Positions 1 to 7,841 of a DNA stretch of 50,575 bases are shown piece after piece. Made by a program: the position numbers and the translations under genes. The notes beneath the pieces are model-generated. The model had not been told where the DNA came from and did not search any database. It saw only the letters and a list, made by a program, of their open reading frames with translations. Origin of the DNA: Cryobacterium sp. (lineage in GTDB: Bacteria > Actinomycetota > Actinomycetes > Actinomycetales > Microbacteriaceae); assembly GCA_019638935.1 (NCBI GenBank), contig JAHBSW010000015.1:1-50575 (forward strand). The letters are read 5' to 3'. How positions within the stretch are numbered: position 1 is the first letter of the stretch; each line of letters starts with the position of its first letter.

Positions 1-1263
1 TGGTACGAGCTCGACGAGAACGGCGAGCGCGGCGGGGTGATCGTGCCCGAGGAGGCCGCGCTGCCGGTCGACCCGTCGTCGGACACCCCCCACGGTTTCG
101 ATGAGGGCCAGCGCGGCCAGCCGGGCGGCTTCGAGGGCGAGCACGACATCATGGACACCTGGGCCACGTCGAGCCTCACCCCGCAGATCGCCGGCGGCTG
201 GGAGACCGACCCCGAGCTCTTCGACCTCGTGTTCCCCTACTCACTGCGCAGTCAGGGCCAGGACATCATCCGCACCTGGCTGTTCTCCACCGTGCTGCGC
301 GCGCAGCTCGAGCACGGCACCGTGCCGTGGGCGAACGCGGGCATCAGCGGCTTCATCGTCGACCCCGACCGCAAGAAGATGTCAAAGTCGAAGGGCAACG
401 TCGTGACCCCCTCGGCGATGCTCGACGAGCACGGATCCGACGCGGTGCGCTACTGGGCTGCCTCGTCACGCCTCGGCACCGACGCGGCCTTCGACCCGCA
501 GAACCCGAAGCAGATCAAGATCGGCCGCAGGCTCGCCATCAAGGTGCTCAACGCGGCCAAGTTCGTCTACTCCTTCCCCGAGCCCCAGCCCGCTGGTTTC
601 GATACGCCTGCTGCGCAGGCCACTCAACCGGCGACATCCGACCCCGCTGGTCGAGTAAATCCGCAGGGTCGTATCGAGACCCGCATCACCCATCCGCTCG
701 ACCTCGACCTGCTCGCCGAGCTCGACCGCGTGATCGAGACCGCGACCAGGGCGTTCGACGAGTTCGACCACGCCCGCGCGCTCGAAGCCGCGGAGCAGTT
801 CTTCTGGACGTTCTGCGACGACTACCTCGAGCTCGTCAAAGAGCGCGCCTACCAGACGACGGATGCCGCAGGCCAGACGAGCGCGGTGGTCGCGCTGCAC
901 TCAGCGCTCGACGTGCTCCTGCGGCTCTTCGCGCCCTTCATCCCCTTTGCCACGGAGGAGGTGTGGTCGTGGACCCACGATACGAGCGTGCACACCGCCG
1001 CATGGCCCACGCCGCAGGCTACCACCCAGCCCACGGGACTGCTGGAGCTTGTCGGGGAGGCGCTCGTCGGCATCCGTGGGGCGAAGACCAACGCCAAGGC
1101 GTCGCAGAAGACCGAGGTTGCGAGTGCGACGATCACGGCTCCGGCCCTGTTGCGTGAAGCAGCCGACGACCTCAGGGCCGTCGGCCGAATCAGTGAGCTG
1201 GAGATAGTGGAGGGTGAGCACGTCGAGGTGACCTCGATCGTGCTCGCGGAGCACGGCAACTGA
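1..1263 (+). CDS. valS: Valine--tRNA ligase, C-terminal part (5' truncated by window)
   Basis: This is the 3' part of a class I aminoacyl-tRNA synthetase that charges tRNA-Val in the cytoplasm. The frame is open from base 1, so the start lies outside the window. Visible are the end of the catalytic core with its DIMDTWATSS segment, the KMSKS ATP-binding loop in DRKKMSKSKGN near bases 367-399, then the helical anticodon-binding domain (WTFCDDYLELVK, FAPFIPFATEEVW). A foreign-looking stretch of about 30 codons (bases 590-682) separates the two domains and matches the palindromic repeat family found elsewhere in the window. The C-terminal coiled-coil arm seems short or absent: the protein ends soon after IVLAEHGN. 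The identification is firm; whether the insert harms function is not known. Confidence 0.96.
   Translation, partial: WYELDENGERGGVIVPEEAALPVDPSSDTPHGFDEGQRGQPGGFEGEHDIMDTWATSSLTPQIAGGWETDPELFDLVFPYSLRSQGQDIIRTWLFSTVLRAQLEHGTVPWANAGISGFIVDPDRKKMSKSKGNVVTPSAMLDEHGSDAVRYWAASSRLGTDAAFDPQNPKQIKIGRRLAIKVLNAAKFVYSFPEPQPAGFDTPAAQATQPATSDPAGRVNPQGRIETRITHPLDLDLLAELDRVIETATRAFDEFDHARALEAAEQFFWTFCDDYLELVKERAYQTTDAAGQTSAVVALHSALDVLLRLFAPFIPFATEEVWSWTHDTSVHTAAWPTPQATTQPTGLLELVGEALVGIRGAKTNAKASQKTEVASATITAPALLREAADDLRAVGRISELEIVEGEHVEVTSIVLAEHGN
590..682. repeat. Inverted pair of palindromic repeat units inside valS
   Basis: Two oppositely oriented, partly decayed units are seen. The first runs from GGTTTCGATACGCC at 594 to CACTCAACCGG near 632. 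The second, in reverse orientation, runs from CCGCTGGTCGAGTA at 643 to GTATCGAGACC at 671-681. They match the element found complete at 13079-13118. The reading frame of valS is kept through the insertion, which encodes a Pro/Ala/Gln-rich linker. Confidence 0.8.
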
Positions 1264-1302
1264 TCGCCGCGCGGCCGTGAACACACGCCGCGCGGTCGTC
1301 GG

Positions 1303-1539
1303 CTAGAAGCCGCGCATTGCCGCCGTGCGCTGAACGGCGAGTTCGCGCGCGGCACGTTCGGTCTCGAGCGCGCGAACGGCGACGTGCGACTCGTGGGTGA
1401 GAGTGCGGCGCGCGGTGCGAGCCTGAGCCCAGCGCAGCAACGACATGCCGAGGGTGGCCACGAAACGGTCGAACGCGGGCGCGTGGCGGCGACGCGGCGG
1501 GGTGGATTCGAAAGTCGTGCAAGCGGTCGTGGTGGTCAT
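1303..1539 (-). CDS. Small basic protein coupled to the ArsR-type regulator
   Basis: This is a 78-residue protein of unknown function. Its ATG overlaps the stop of the upstream regulator gene by the ATGA arrangement at 1536-1539, which argues that it is translated. It has a Thr-rich N-terminus, a basic stretch (PPRRRH), a short amphipathic/hydrophobic segment (FVATLGMSLLRWAQ, about residues 26-39) and a charged helical C-terminus rich in Arg, Glu and Ala. No signal peptide or known motif is seen. Placement suggests a role linked to the ArsR-type repressor or simply co-expression. Confidence rests on the overlap and the codon pattern rather than on a family match. Confidence 0.6.
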   Translation of the reverse strand: MTTTTACTTFESTPPRRRHAPAFDRFVATLGMSLLRWAQARTARRTLTHESHVAVRALETERAARELAVQRTAAMRGF

Positions 1540-2180
1540 TTCTTCACCTTCTTATTGGTCGTGGTGGTGTCGTCGTGGGGAACCTCTTCGCCGCCGATGA
1601 CGGGGAAGATCGAGAACTGAATCTGCACGGGCCGTGTGCCCGGGATCGTGCGGTCGCGGTGCGACTCGACGAAGTCGCTGATGAGGCCGGAGATGTGCTC
1701 CATGAACTCCTCGACCTCGCTGATCGTCGCGGAGAGGTTCGCGGTGTTGATGGTGCTCGCGTTCATCCACTCCTCGCCGAGAACGGCGGGGCCTTCGGCC
1801 ATGAACGCACTCAGCTGCCTTTCGCGCGCCGTGTGCCACTCGTCGAGAATGATCCCCGTCGCGTGGCGCGCGGCGTCTGATTCATCGACGGCATCAACCG
1901 CGATGCCACCGGGAGGGCGATCCCACCACCGCTCTCGGGCGTTGCCGCGACCCTCGACCTCGCGAACGAGGTCGTGCTTTGCGAGCTGACGCAGGTGATA
2001 GCTCGTGGCGCCGCTGGACTCGCCCAGACGCTCGGCGAGTCCGCTCGCGGTCGACGGGCCGAAGGTCGAGAGCGCGTCGAAGATCTGCACCCGCAGCGGG
2101 TGCGCGAGCGCCTTGAGCGCGTCGATCTCGAGCATGCGACCGAACTTGGCCGGGTCGCGTTCTTTGGCTGCGTCATTCAC
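1536..2180 (-). CDS. ArsR-family winged-helix transcriptional regulator
   Basis: This is a 214-residue regulator from a GTG start (VNDAAKERD). The winged helix lies near residues 15-85: ALKALAHPLRVQIFDAL, then LAERLGESSGATSYHLRQLAKHDLV as recognition helix region, then a wing with RERWWDR. The C-terminal half is helical (EWHTARERQLSAFMAEG, ISEVEEFMEHISGLISDFVESH) and probably dimerises or binds a ligand; no metal-binding Cys cluster of the ArsR/SmtB type is seen. The open frame extends upstream to 2261, but that extension is encoded by the operator repeats, so I prefer the GTG at 2180 or the ATG at 2135. No Shine-Dalgarno is seen, so a leaderless transcript is possible. The downstream 78-residue gene is coupled to it. 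Autoregulation through the array at 2184-2257 is likely. Confidence 0.85.
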   Translation of the reverse strand: MNDAAKERDPAKFGRMLEIDALKALAHPLRVQIFDALSTFGPSTASGLAERLGESSGATSYHLRQLAKHDLVREVEGRGNARERWWDRPPGGIAVDAVDESDAARHATGIILDEWHTARERQLSAFMAEGPAVLGEEWMNASTINTANLSATISEVEEFMEHISGLISDFVESHRDRTIPGTRPVQIQFSIFPVIGGEEVPHDDTTTTNKKVKK

Positions 2181-2183
2181 GAT

Positions 2184-2257
2184 TGCAAAGATAGCATTGC
2201 AAAGATGTCTTTGCAACTCTTTCTTTGCATATTTTTCTTTGCAACGAAATCTTTGCA
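2184..2257. promoter_or_regulatory. Six-copy phased operator array, TCTTTGCA / TGCAAAGA
   Basis: An A+T-rich patch between the divergent ArsR-type gene and metY holds six copies of one octamer. TGCAAAGA starts at 2184 and 2198; TCTTTGCA starts at 2208, 2222, 2236 and 2250. Spacing within each orientation is exactly 14 bases. The middle two copies form a perfect 20-base inverted repeat, TTGCAAAGATGTCTTTGCAA, at 2197-2216. This is the expected form of a winged-helix dimer site; the further copies suggest cooperative loading. Confidence 0.75.
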
Positions 2258-2419
2258 CCACTCGGATTCAGCCGCACCGCAGAACGCATGGTCATGTCGG
2301 CCGAGGATCGTTTCCCTTTGTTACGCCACTGCCTCGGCTGCTCACCCCTCCCCACCTATCGTGAACCCACAGGACCGCCCAGGCGGCCACATCACCTCGC
2401 GACGGGGAACGGACAAAAG

Positions 2420-3715
2420 ATGGCTGATCGAGTGTACGGGTTTCGCACGCGGGCAATACACGCGGGCAACATTCCGGATGCGGTGAGCGGGTCTCGAGCG
2501 CTGCCGGTGTACCAATCGGTCGCCTTCGTGTTCGACGACACCGCCGACGCCGCTGCTCGATTCGCGCTGCAGAAGTACGGCAACGTCTACTCTCGGCTCT
2601 CGAATCCAACGGTCGCCAGCTTCGAAGAGCGGATCGCCAGCCTCGAAGGCGGCCTCGGTGCCGTCGCCACGGCGAGCGGACTGAGCGCCGAGTTCATCAC
2701 CTTCGCCGCCCTCGCCGGCGCCGGCGACCACATCCTCGCCAGCGCACAGCTCTACGGTGGCACCATCACGCAGCTCGACGCCACGCTGCGCAACTTCGGC
2801 GTCGAGACCACGTTCATCAGCTCCACCGACCCCGAGGACTACGCTACGGCGATCCGCGACAACACCAAACTGCTGTTCGCCGAGACCATCGCCAACCCGT
2901 CCGGGCAGATCGCCGACATCGAAGGCCTGGCTGATGTGGCCCACGCCGCGGGAATTCCGCTGATCATCGATTCCACCCTCTCCACGCCCTACCTCAACCG
3001 CCCGATCGAGTGGGGTGCGGATATCGTCGTCCACTCGGCAACCAAGTTCCTGGGCGGCCACGGCACGACGCTCGGCGGAGTGGTCGTGGAATCGGGTCGA
3101 TTCGACTGGCACAACCCGCGATTCCCCTCCTTCAGCGAGACCGTGCCCCACTACGGCGGTTTGACCTGGAACGGAAACTTCGGCGAGTACGCCTTTCTCA
3201 CCCGCCTGCGGGCGGAAGAGCTGCGCAACATCGGCCCGGTGCTGTCGGCTCAATCCGCATGGCAGCTCGCCCAGGGAGTCGAGACGCTTCCCCTGCGCAT
3301 CCAGCAGCACGTCGACAACGCTCGAGCCGTCGCCGAATGGCTCGACGCCGATCCCCGCGTCGACTTCGTCAACTGGGCCGGGCTCGCCGGCCACCCCCAT
3401 CACGACCGTGCCAAGAAGTACCTCCCTCTCGGACCGGGCAGCGTGCTGAGCTTCGGGGTCAAGGGCGGCCGGGAACGCGGTCGCCGCTTCATCGAGTCGG
3501 TCGACCTCGCCAGTCATCTCGCCAACATCGGCGACACGAAGACCCTCGTCATCCACCCAGCCTCCACGACGCAGGGCCAGCTCTCCGACCAGCAGCTCGT
3601 CGATGCGGGCGTGGAACCCGGGCTCGTGCGCATCAGCGTGGGCTTGGAAGACATCGACGACATCGTCTACGACCTCGACCAGGCGCTCGATGCCGCGGCG
3701 AAGGATGAGAAGTGA
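2420..3715 (+). CDS. metY: O-acetyl-L-homoserine sulfhydrylase
   Basis: This is a PLP enzyme of the Cys/Met metabolism family that makes homocysteine from O-acetylhomoserine and sulfide in the cytoplasm. The ATG at 2420 (MADRVYGFRTRAIHAGN) is chosen because it gives the family N-terminus and has a GGGGAACGGA purine tract just upstream; the protein is 431 residues, as usual for MetY. Motifs: YSRLSNPT near 57-64, LEGGLGAVATASG near 75-87 for PLP phosphate binding, the Asp of IIDSTLSTP near 184, and the Schiff-base lysine in HSATKFLGGHG (K209). A 158-base leader precedes it, containing an inverted repeat GCCGAGG/CCTCGGC (2300-2338); I could not match this to a SAM riboswitch class. The next gene overlaps its stop. 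Confidence 0.94.
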   Translation: MADRVYGFRTRAIHAGNIPDAVSGSRALPVYQSVAFVFDDTADAAARFALQKYGNVYSRLSNPTVASFEERIASLEGGLGAVATASGLSAEFITFAALAGAGDHILASAQLYGGTITQLDATLRNFGVETTFISSTDPEDYATAIRDNTKLLFAETIANPSGQIADIEGLADVAHAAGIPLIIDSTLSTPYLNRPIEWGADIVVHSATKFLGGHGTTLGGVVVESGRFDWHNPRFPSFSETVPHYGGLTWNGNFGEYAFLTRLRAEELRNIGPVLSAQSAWQLAQGVETLPLRIQQHVDNARAVAEWLDADPRVDFVNWAGLAGHPHHDRAKKYLPLGPGSVLSFGVKGGRERGRRFIESVDLASHLANIGDTKTLVIHPASTTQGQLSDQQLVDAGVEPGLVRISVGLEDIDDIVYDLDQALDAAAKDEK

Positions 3716-4311
3716 CCACGCAGACCGAACCCACCGTCGACACCCATCTCGCCAATGGGCTCACCTGCGCGCTGCCCACCGGCTCCCCGCTGGCCCGGCT
3801 GCTGAGCACCCAGCGCACCTGGCTCGGACCCAGCGCGAAGGAGCGGTTGCGAATCCTGCGCAAGGCGAACTCGATCGCGATCGTGGGATTCTCGACCAAT
3901 CCGGCGCGCGCAAGCTACTTCGTCGGAACCTACCTGGTTCAGTCGACCGACTACCGCGTGCACTTCGTCAACCCCAATGCGGCGGGACAGACCGAGCTCG
4001 GGCAGACCGTGTACGCATCGCTCTCCGACCTGCCGGAGACTCCCGACATCGTGGTCGCGTTCCGACGCGCCGACGACATCCCCGCCGTAGCCGATGAGGT
4101 CGCAGCACTGCGCCGAGCGGACGGAACGCCGCCGGTGCTGTGGGTGCAGTTGGGGATCTGGAACGAGGATGCCGCCTACAGAGCCGAAGAGATCGGCCTC
4201 ACCGTCGTGATGGACCGGTGCATCAAGATCGAGCACGCCCGTTTTCACGGCGGACTGCATCTGCTCGGCTTCGACACAGGACAGATCACCTCGCGCAAGA
4301 CGATCCGCTGA
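3712..4311 (+). CDS. CoA-binding domain protein (YccU/CoA_binding_2 type)
   Basis: This 199-residue protein starts at a GTG that overlaps the metY stop (GTGA, 3712-3715), so the two are translationally coupled. Its core is a Rossmann-like CoA-binding domain: AIVGFSTNPARASYFVGTYL near residues 58-77, VHFVNPNA, then DIVVAFRRADDIPAVADE and a C-terminal VVMDRCIKIEH segment with the conserved Cys. Family members bind CoA or acyl-CoA and are small soluble proteins without known catalysis. A role in sulfur or acyl-group handling beside MetY is plausible from context only; this pairing is common in actinobacteria as I recall. Confidence 0.88.
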   Translation: MTTQTEPTVDTHLANGLTCALPTGSPLARLLSTQRTWLGPSAKERLRILRKANSIAIVGFSTNPARASYFVGTYLVQSTDYRVHFVNPNAAGQTELGQTVYASLSDLPETPDIVVAFRRADDIPAVADEVAALRRADGTPPVLWVQLGIWNEDAAYRAEEIGLTVVMDRCIKIEHARFHGGLHLLGFDTGQITSRKTIR

Positions 4312-4348
4312 TCGAATTCGCCAGCCCTCGCTGCCCTCGCTACGCGTC

Positions 4349-5158
4349 TTACCCCTTGGCGATGATCTCGCCGTGAGGCATGGCGAACCAGCCGTCGTCG
4401 TCATTCACCCAGTCGCGCCATGAACGCGAGATCGCGGCGAGCTCATCCTTAGTCGCCAATCCCGCTTCGAGCGCGTCCAAAGCGAGCGTCGACTCGAGCA
4501 TTCGCTCCTCCCACTGTCCGCCCCAGTACTCGCGGTCCGCATCCGAATTGAAGGTCCAGATGGATGCGGTCGACACGATGTCGGTGAAGCCCGCAGCTCT
4601 CGCCCACGCCTTGAGCCGCCGGCCCGCGTCGGGCTCCGCGCTGTTGCTGCGGTAGACGGCGCTGAGCAGGGAGAGCCAGCTGCGGAGTCCCTCCGTCTCC
4701 GGGTACCAGAAGCTCGAACCGTAGTCGACCTCGCGAACGGCGACGACTCCGGCGCTCGAGCGCACGCGGCGAAACTCCCGCAGCAGGTCGACGGGTCGTG
4801 ACACGTGCTGCAGCACCTGATGAGCATGAACGATGTCGAAGGTCTCGTCGGCGAAGTCGAGCGAGTAGGCGTTGCCTGTCACGAACTCCACATTCGATAC
4901 CTCGCGTTCGACCGCCAGGGCGGTGGCGCGGCGAATGACCTCCTCGGAGGCATCGAGGCCGACCACACGGGCCGGGTACACCCGGGAAGCGATGTCAAGA
5001 GTGATCGTTCCCGGACCGCAGCCGACATCGAGCACCGTCGCTCCCGGCACAAGGTAGGGCTCGAGGTACGCGGCAGAGTTGGCCACGGTGCGCCAGCTGT
5101 GCGACCTCACCACGCTCTCGTGGTGTCCGTGGGTGTAGCGGTCTCCGGGTGTTGTCAT
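4349..5158 (-). CDS. Class I SAM-dependent methyltransferase
   Basis: This is a 269-residue soluble methyltransferase of the Methyltransf_11/UbiE-like group. Motif I is VLDVGCGPGTITLDIA near residues 42-57; the acidic residue after beta-2 is in VVGLDAS near 65-71; motif II is in FDIVHAHQVLQHV near 107-119; motif III is near LREFRRVRSSAGVVAV. The C-terminal third (SLLSAVYRSNSAEPDAGRR and DWVNDDDGWFAMPHGEI) is typical of small-molecule methyltransferases of this type. The substrate cannot be read from the sequence. It is divergent from the M3 peptidase gene, with only 25 bases between starts, and convergent with the CoA-binding gene. Confidence 0.88.
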   Translation of the reverse strand: MTTPGDRYTHGHHESVVRSHSWRTVANSAAYLEPYLVPGATVLDVGCGPGTITLDIASRVYPARVVGLDASEEVIRRATALAVEREVSNVEFVTGNAYSLDFADETFDIVHAHQVLQHVSRPVDLLREFRRVRSSAGVVAVREVDYGSSFWYPETEGLRSWLSLLSAVYRSNSAEPDAGRRLKAWARAAGFTDIVSTASIWTFNSDADREYWGGQWEERMLESTLALDALEAGLATKDELAAISRSWRDWVNDDDGWFAMPHGEIIAKG

Positions 5159-5183
5159 GAGGTCAGACTAATAAGGTTGAAGC

Positions 5184-7205
5184 ATGACGAATCCCTTTGT
5201 GACGCCGAGCACCCTCCCCTACCAGTTGCCGCCGTTCGCCGACATTCGCGACGAGCACTACCTGCCGGCGTTCGAGCAGGGATTCGCTGAGCAGCTCGCC
5301 GAGATCTCGAACATCACCCGGGCGCGTTCGATGGGCACTTTCGAGAACACGCTGGTTCCTCTCGAGCAGAGCGGGCAGCTGCTCATGCGCGTCGCACGCG
5401 TGTTCTACAACAAGAGCTCCTCCGATTCGAACGACTTCACGAACGAGCTCGAAGAGAAGATCGCTCCGCTCATGGCCGCGCACGCGGACGCGATTCGTCT
5501 CGACTCGCAGCTGTACGCGCGCATCAAGACCGTGTACGACCAGCTCGACTCCCTCGACCTCACGGCGGAGCAGAAGTACCTGGTGCACCGCCACTACACC
5601 GAGATGACCCTCGCCGGTGCGGGCCTCGACGACGAGCAGAAGGAGAAGCTCAAGGAGTACAACCAGCGGCTCTCCACCCTCACGACCCGGTTCGAGAAGA
5701 ACCTGCTGAACGACACCAACGAGCTCGCCGTCGTCATCGATGATGCCGCCGAGCTCGACGGGCTCGGTGCGGGGGAGCTCTCAGCGGCGGCTGAGGCCGC
5801 CAAGGAACGAGGGCTCGAGGGAAAGCACCTCGTCACGCTCGTGCTGCCCACGGGGCATCCCTACCTGTCCGATCTCACGCGCCGAGAGGTGCGCGAGCGC
5901 ATCATGACGGCGTCGCGCTCGCGCGGCATCCGCGGCGGCGAGCACGACAACCGCGAGCTCGTGCTCGAGATCGCGCGCCTGCGCGCCGAGCGTGCGCGAC
6001 TGCTCGGCTTCGACACGCACGCCGCGTATGTTACGGCGGATGAGACGGCAGGCACTGCCGAGGCGGTCGCCGACATGCTGGGTCGGCTGGCTCCCCCGGC
6101 TGCCCGCAACGCGCGGGCCGAGCAGGTCGACCTCGAAGAGCTCGCCGGCCATTCCATCGAGGCATGGGACTGGGCGTACTACACCGAGAAGGTGCGCCAG
6201 GCGAAGTACGACGTCGATACCGCGGCGATGCGCCCGTTCTTCGAGGCCGAGCGAGTGCTGCAGGACGGCGTATTCTTCGCCTCGACCCAGCTCTTCGGCG
6301 TGACCTTCACCGAGCGCACCGACCTCGTCGGCTACCACCCCGAGGTGCGCGTCTTCGAGGTGAAGAACGAGGACGGCAGCGAGGTGGGGCTGTTCCTCTA
6401 CGACCTCTACACCCGCGACTCCAAGCGGGGCGGGGCCTGGATGAACGAGCTGATCGGCCAGAACGACCTGCTCGAGCATCCTGTCGTGGTCGTCAACAAC
6501 CACAACGTGCCCAAGCCCGCCGCGGGCGAGCCGACGCTGCTCACCTACGACGAGGTCAACACGCTCTTCCACGAGTTCGGGCACGCGCTGCACGGCCTCT
6601 TCGCGCGAGTCACCTACCCGAAGCTGTCGGGCACCGAGGTGTTCCGCGACTTCGTCGAGTTCCCGAGCCAGGTGTTCGAGATGTGGATGCTGTGGCCCGA
6701 GGTGCTCGCGAACTACGCCGTGCACCACGAGACCGGCGAGCCCATGCCGCAGGATCTCGTCGACAAGCTGCGCGCGTCGGAGCAGTTCAACGAGGGCTTC
6801 GCGACGAGCGAGTACCTCGCGGCGGCTCTGCTCGACCAGGCGTGGCACACGATCACCGCCGACGACACGGTCACGGATGTCGCCGACTTCGAGGCCAAGG
6901 CCCTCGCCGCGGTCGGACTCGACAACCCCGCGGTGCCGACCCGCTATTCGAGCACCTACTTCGCGCACACCTTCGCGGGTGGCTACGACGCCGGCTACTA
7001 CTCCTACATCTGGAGCGAGGTTCTGGATGCCGACACCGTCGAGTGGTTCAAGGCCAACGGCGGGCTCACCCGCGAGAACGGCGATCGCTTCCGCGAGAAG
7101 CTGCTCGGGGTCGGCGGCAAGAAGCACGCTCTGGAGGCCTTCCGCGACTTCCTGGGCCGCGACGCCGTCATCGAGCCGCTGCTGAAGCGCCGCGGGCTGG
7201 AGTAG
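5184..7205 (+). CDS. M3 family metallopeptidase (peptidyl-dipeptidase Dcp-like)
   Basis: This is a 673-residue cytoplasmic zinc peptidase. The HEFGHALHG motif lies at residues 463-471, giving zinc ligands H463 and H467 and catalytic E464, with the third ligand probably E492 in DFVEFPSQVFE. The length and the C-terminal YFAHTFAGGYDAGYYSYIWSEV block fit Dcp/oligopeptidase A. No signal peptide is seen. It degrades short peptides, often releasing C-terminal dipeptides. The start ATG has no strong Shine-Dalgarno; TAATAAG just upstream could be a -10 element of a leaderless transcript. The gene ends 12 bases before the converging toxin gene. Confidence 0.94.
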   Translation: MTNPFVTPSTLPYQLPPFADIRDEHYLPAFEQGFAEQLAEISNITRARSMGTFENTLVPLEQSGQLLMRVARVFYNKSSSDSNDFTNELEEKIAPLMAAHADAIRLDSQLYARIKTVYDQLDSLDLTAEQKYLVHRHYTEMTLAGAGLDDEQKEKLKEYNQRLSTLTTRFEKNLLNDTNELAVVIDDAAELDGLGAGELSAAAEAAKERGLEGKHLVTLVLPTGHPYLSDLTRREVRERIMTASRSRGIRGGEHDNRELVLEIARLRAERARLLGFDTHAAYVTADETAGTAEAVADMLGRLAPPAARNARAEQVDLEELAGHSIEAWDWAYYTEKVRQAKYDVDTAAMRPFFEAERVLQDGVFFASTQLFGVTFTERTDLVGYHPEVRVFEVKNEDGSEVGLFLYDLYTRDSKRGGAWMNELIGQNDLLEHPVVVVNNHNVPKPAAGEPTLLTYDEVNTLFHEFGHALHGLFARVTYPKLSGTEVFRDFVEFPSQVFEMWMLWPEVLANYAVHHETGEPMPQDLVDKLRASEQFNEGFATSEYLAAALLDQAWHTITADDTVTDVADFEAKALAAVGLDNPAVPTRYSSTYFAHTFAGGYDAGYYSYIWSEVLDADTVEWFKANGGLTRENGDRFREKLLGVGGKKHALEAFRDFLGRDAVIEPLLKRRGLE

Positions 7206-7217
7206 CGCGGAACGACG

Positions 7218-7589
7218 TCACAGATCGTCGATGAGGTGGCGGCTGAGGACGTCGGCGATCTCGTCGAGCTCCAGTGTGCCGGTGGCGACGGCGAGCACAA
7301 GGTCGTACTTCTCGTCCTGGGTCATGTCGAGGTCGAAACCGTTGAGGTTCACGAAGGCCACGGTGAGCACCCAGGCGGTGCGCTTATTGCCGTCGAACAG
7401 TGCGTGGTTGCGGGCGATAGACGACATGAGCGCAGCCGCCTTGAGCTCCAGGGTCTCGTAGGCGTCCTTGCCGAAGGCACTCGCAGCGGGTCGAGCGAGA
7501 GCTGAGAACAGCAACCCTTCGTCGCGCACGTGCAAGCCCATGCGCTCGACTGCAGCAACTGCCTGCTCGGGGTTGAGGTACCCGATCAC
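7218..7589 (-). CDS. doc: Doc-type toxin, Fic/Doc family
   Basis: This 123-residue protein carries the Fic-fold active motif HALFDGNKR at residues 62-70. The lysine in GNKR, in place of the glycine of AMP-transferring Fic proteins, is the Doc signature; Doc of phage P1 phosphorylates EF-Tu. The start is a GTG overlapping the stop of the antitoxin gene (GTGA, 7586-7589), as usual for antitoxin-first pairs. The second position of the motif is Ala rather than Pro, common in chromosomal Doc proteins. Substrate and activity are inferred from the family. Confidence 0.9.
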   Translation of the reverse strand: MIGYLNPEQAVAAVERMGLHVRDEGLLFSALARPAASAFGKDAYETLELKAAALMSSIARNHALFDGNKRTAWVLTVAFVNLNGFDLDMTQDEKYDLVLAVATGTLELDEIADVLSRHLIDDL

Positions 7590-7792
7590 GAGTCTTCGAG
7601 GCGAGCAAGAAGCTCAGCGTCGCGCACGAGGGTTCGCTCGACGCTCTGCATGACCCGATCGGTCTTGGTTGCAGTTTCCATGAAATCCTCCACAGCTTGA
7701 AGCACGATGGCGTGCTTCGAAGTATGACGAGCATCGGCGATCTGCTGCAGCCGTGCATCGACATCTGGGGAGAACCGCACTGTCATAGCCAT
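7586..7792 (-). CDS. Ribbon-helix-helix antitoxin for the Doc toxin
   Basis: This is a 68-residue protein beginning MAMTVRFSPDVDARLQQIAD, a typical ribbon-helix-helix strand followed by helices (residues 1-45), then a charged tail that would contact the toxin. It lies upstream of doc and overlaps it. Either ATG at 7792 or 7786 could start it; no strong Shine-Dalgarno is present at either. Antitoxins of this kind repress their own operon, and an inverted repeat lies just upstream at 7804-7816. Confidence 0.82.
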   Translation of the reverse strand: MAMTVRFSPDVDARLQQIADARHTSKHAIVLQAVEDFMETATKTDRVMQSVERTLVRDAELLARLEDS

Positions 7793-7803
7793 GTGTGGAA
7801 TAG

Positions 7804-7816
7804 TACCACTTTGGTA
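7804..7816. promoter_or_regulatory. Inverted repeat, candidate toxin-antitoxin operator
   Basis: TACCA-CTT-TGGTA is a perfect inverted repeat 12 bases upstream of the antitoxin ATG. Its position fits a self-regulated RHH antitoxin promoter. Support is positional only. Confidence 0.4.
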
Positions 7817-7841
7817 TCGCTGCCCTTGAACCGGGCCGGTG

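Noticed and set aside
2181-2261. N-terminal extension of the ArsR-type regulator to ATG 2261.
   Set aside because: The added residues are encoded by the octamer repeats, are very basic and Cys/Lys-rich unlike the rest, and would place the operator inside the gene.
2300-2338. A SAM riboswitch in the metY leader.
   Set aside because: Only one simple inverted repeat (GCCGAGG/CCTCGGC) is seen; conserved cores of the SAM-I, SAM-II or SAM-IV classes were not recognised.
2342-3556. A 404-codon minus-strand open frame opposite metY.
   Set aside because: It is a high-GC shadow frame of metY with low-complexity Gly/Val/Asp composition and no motif. Many similar shadows exist opposite other long genes.
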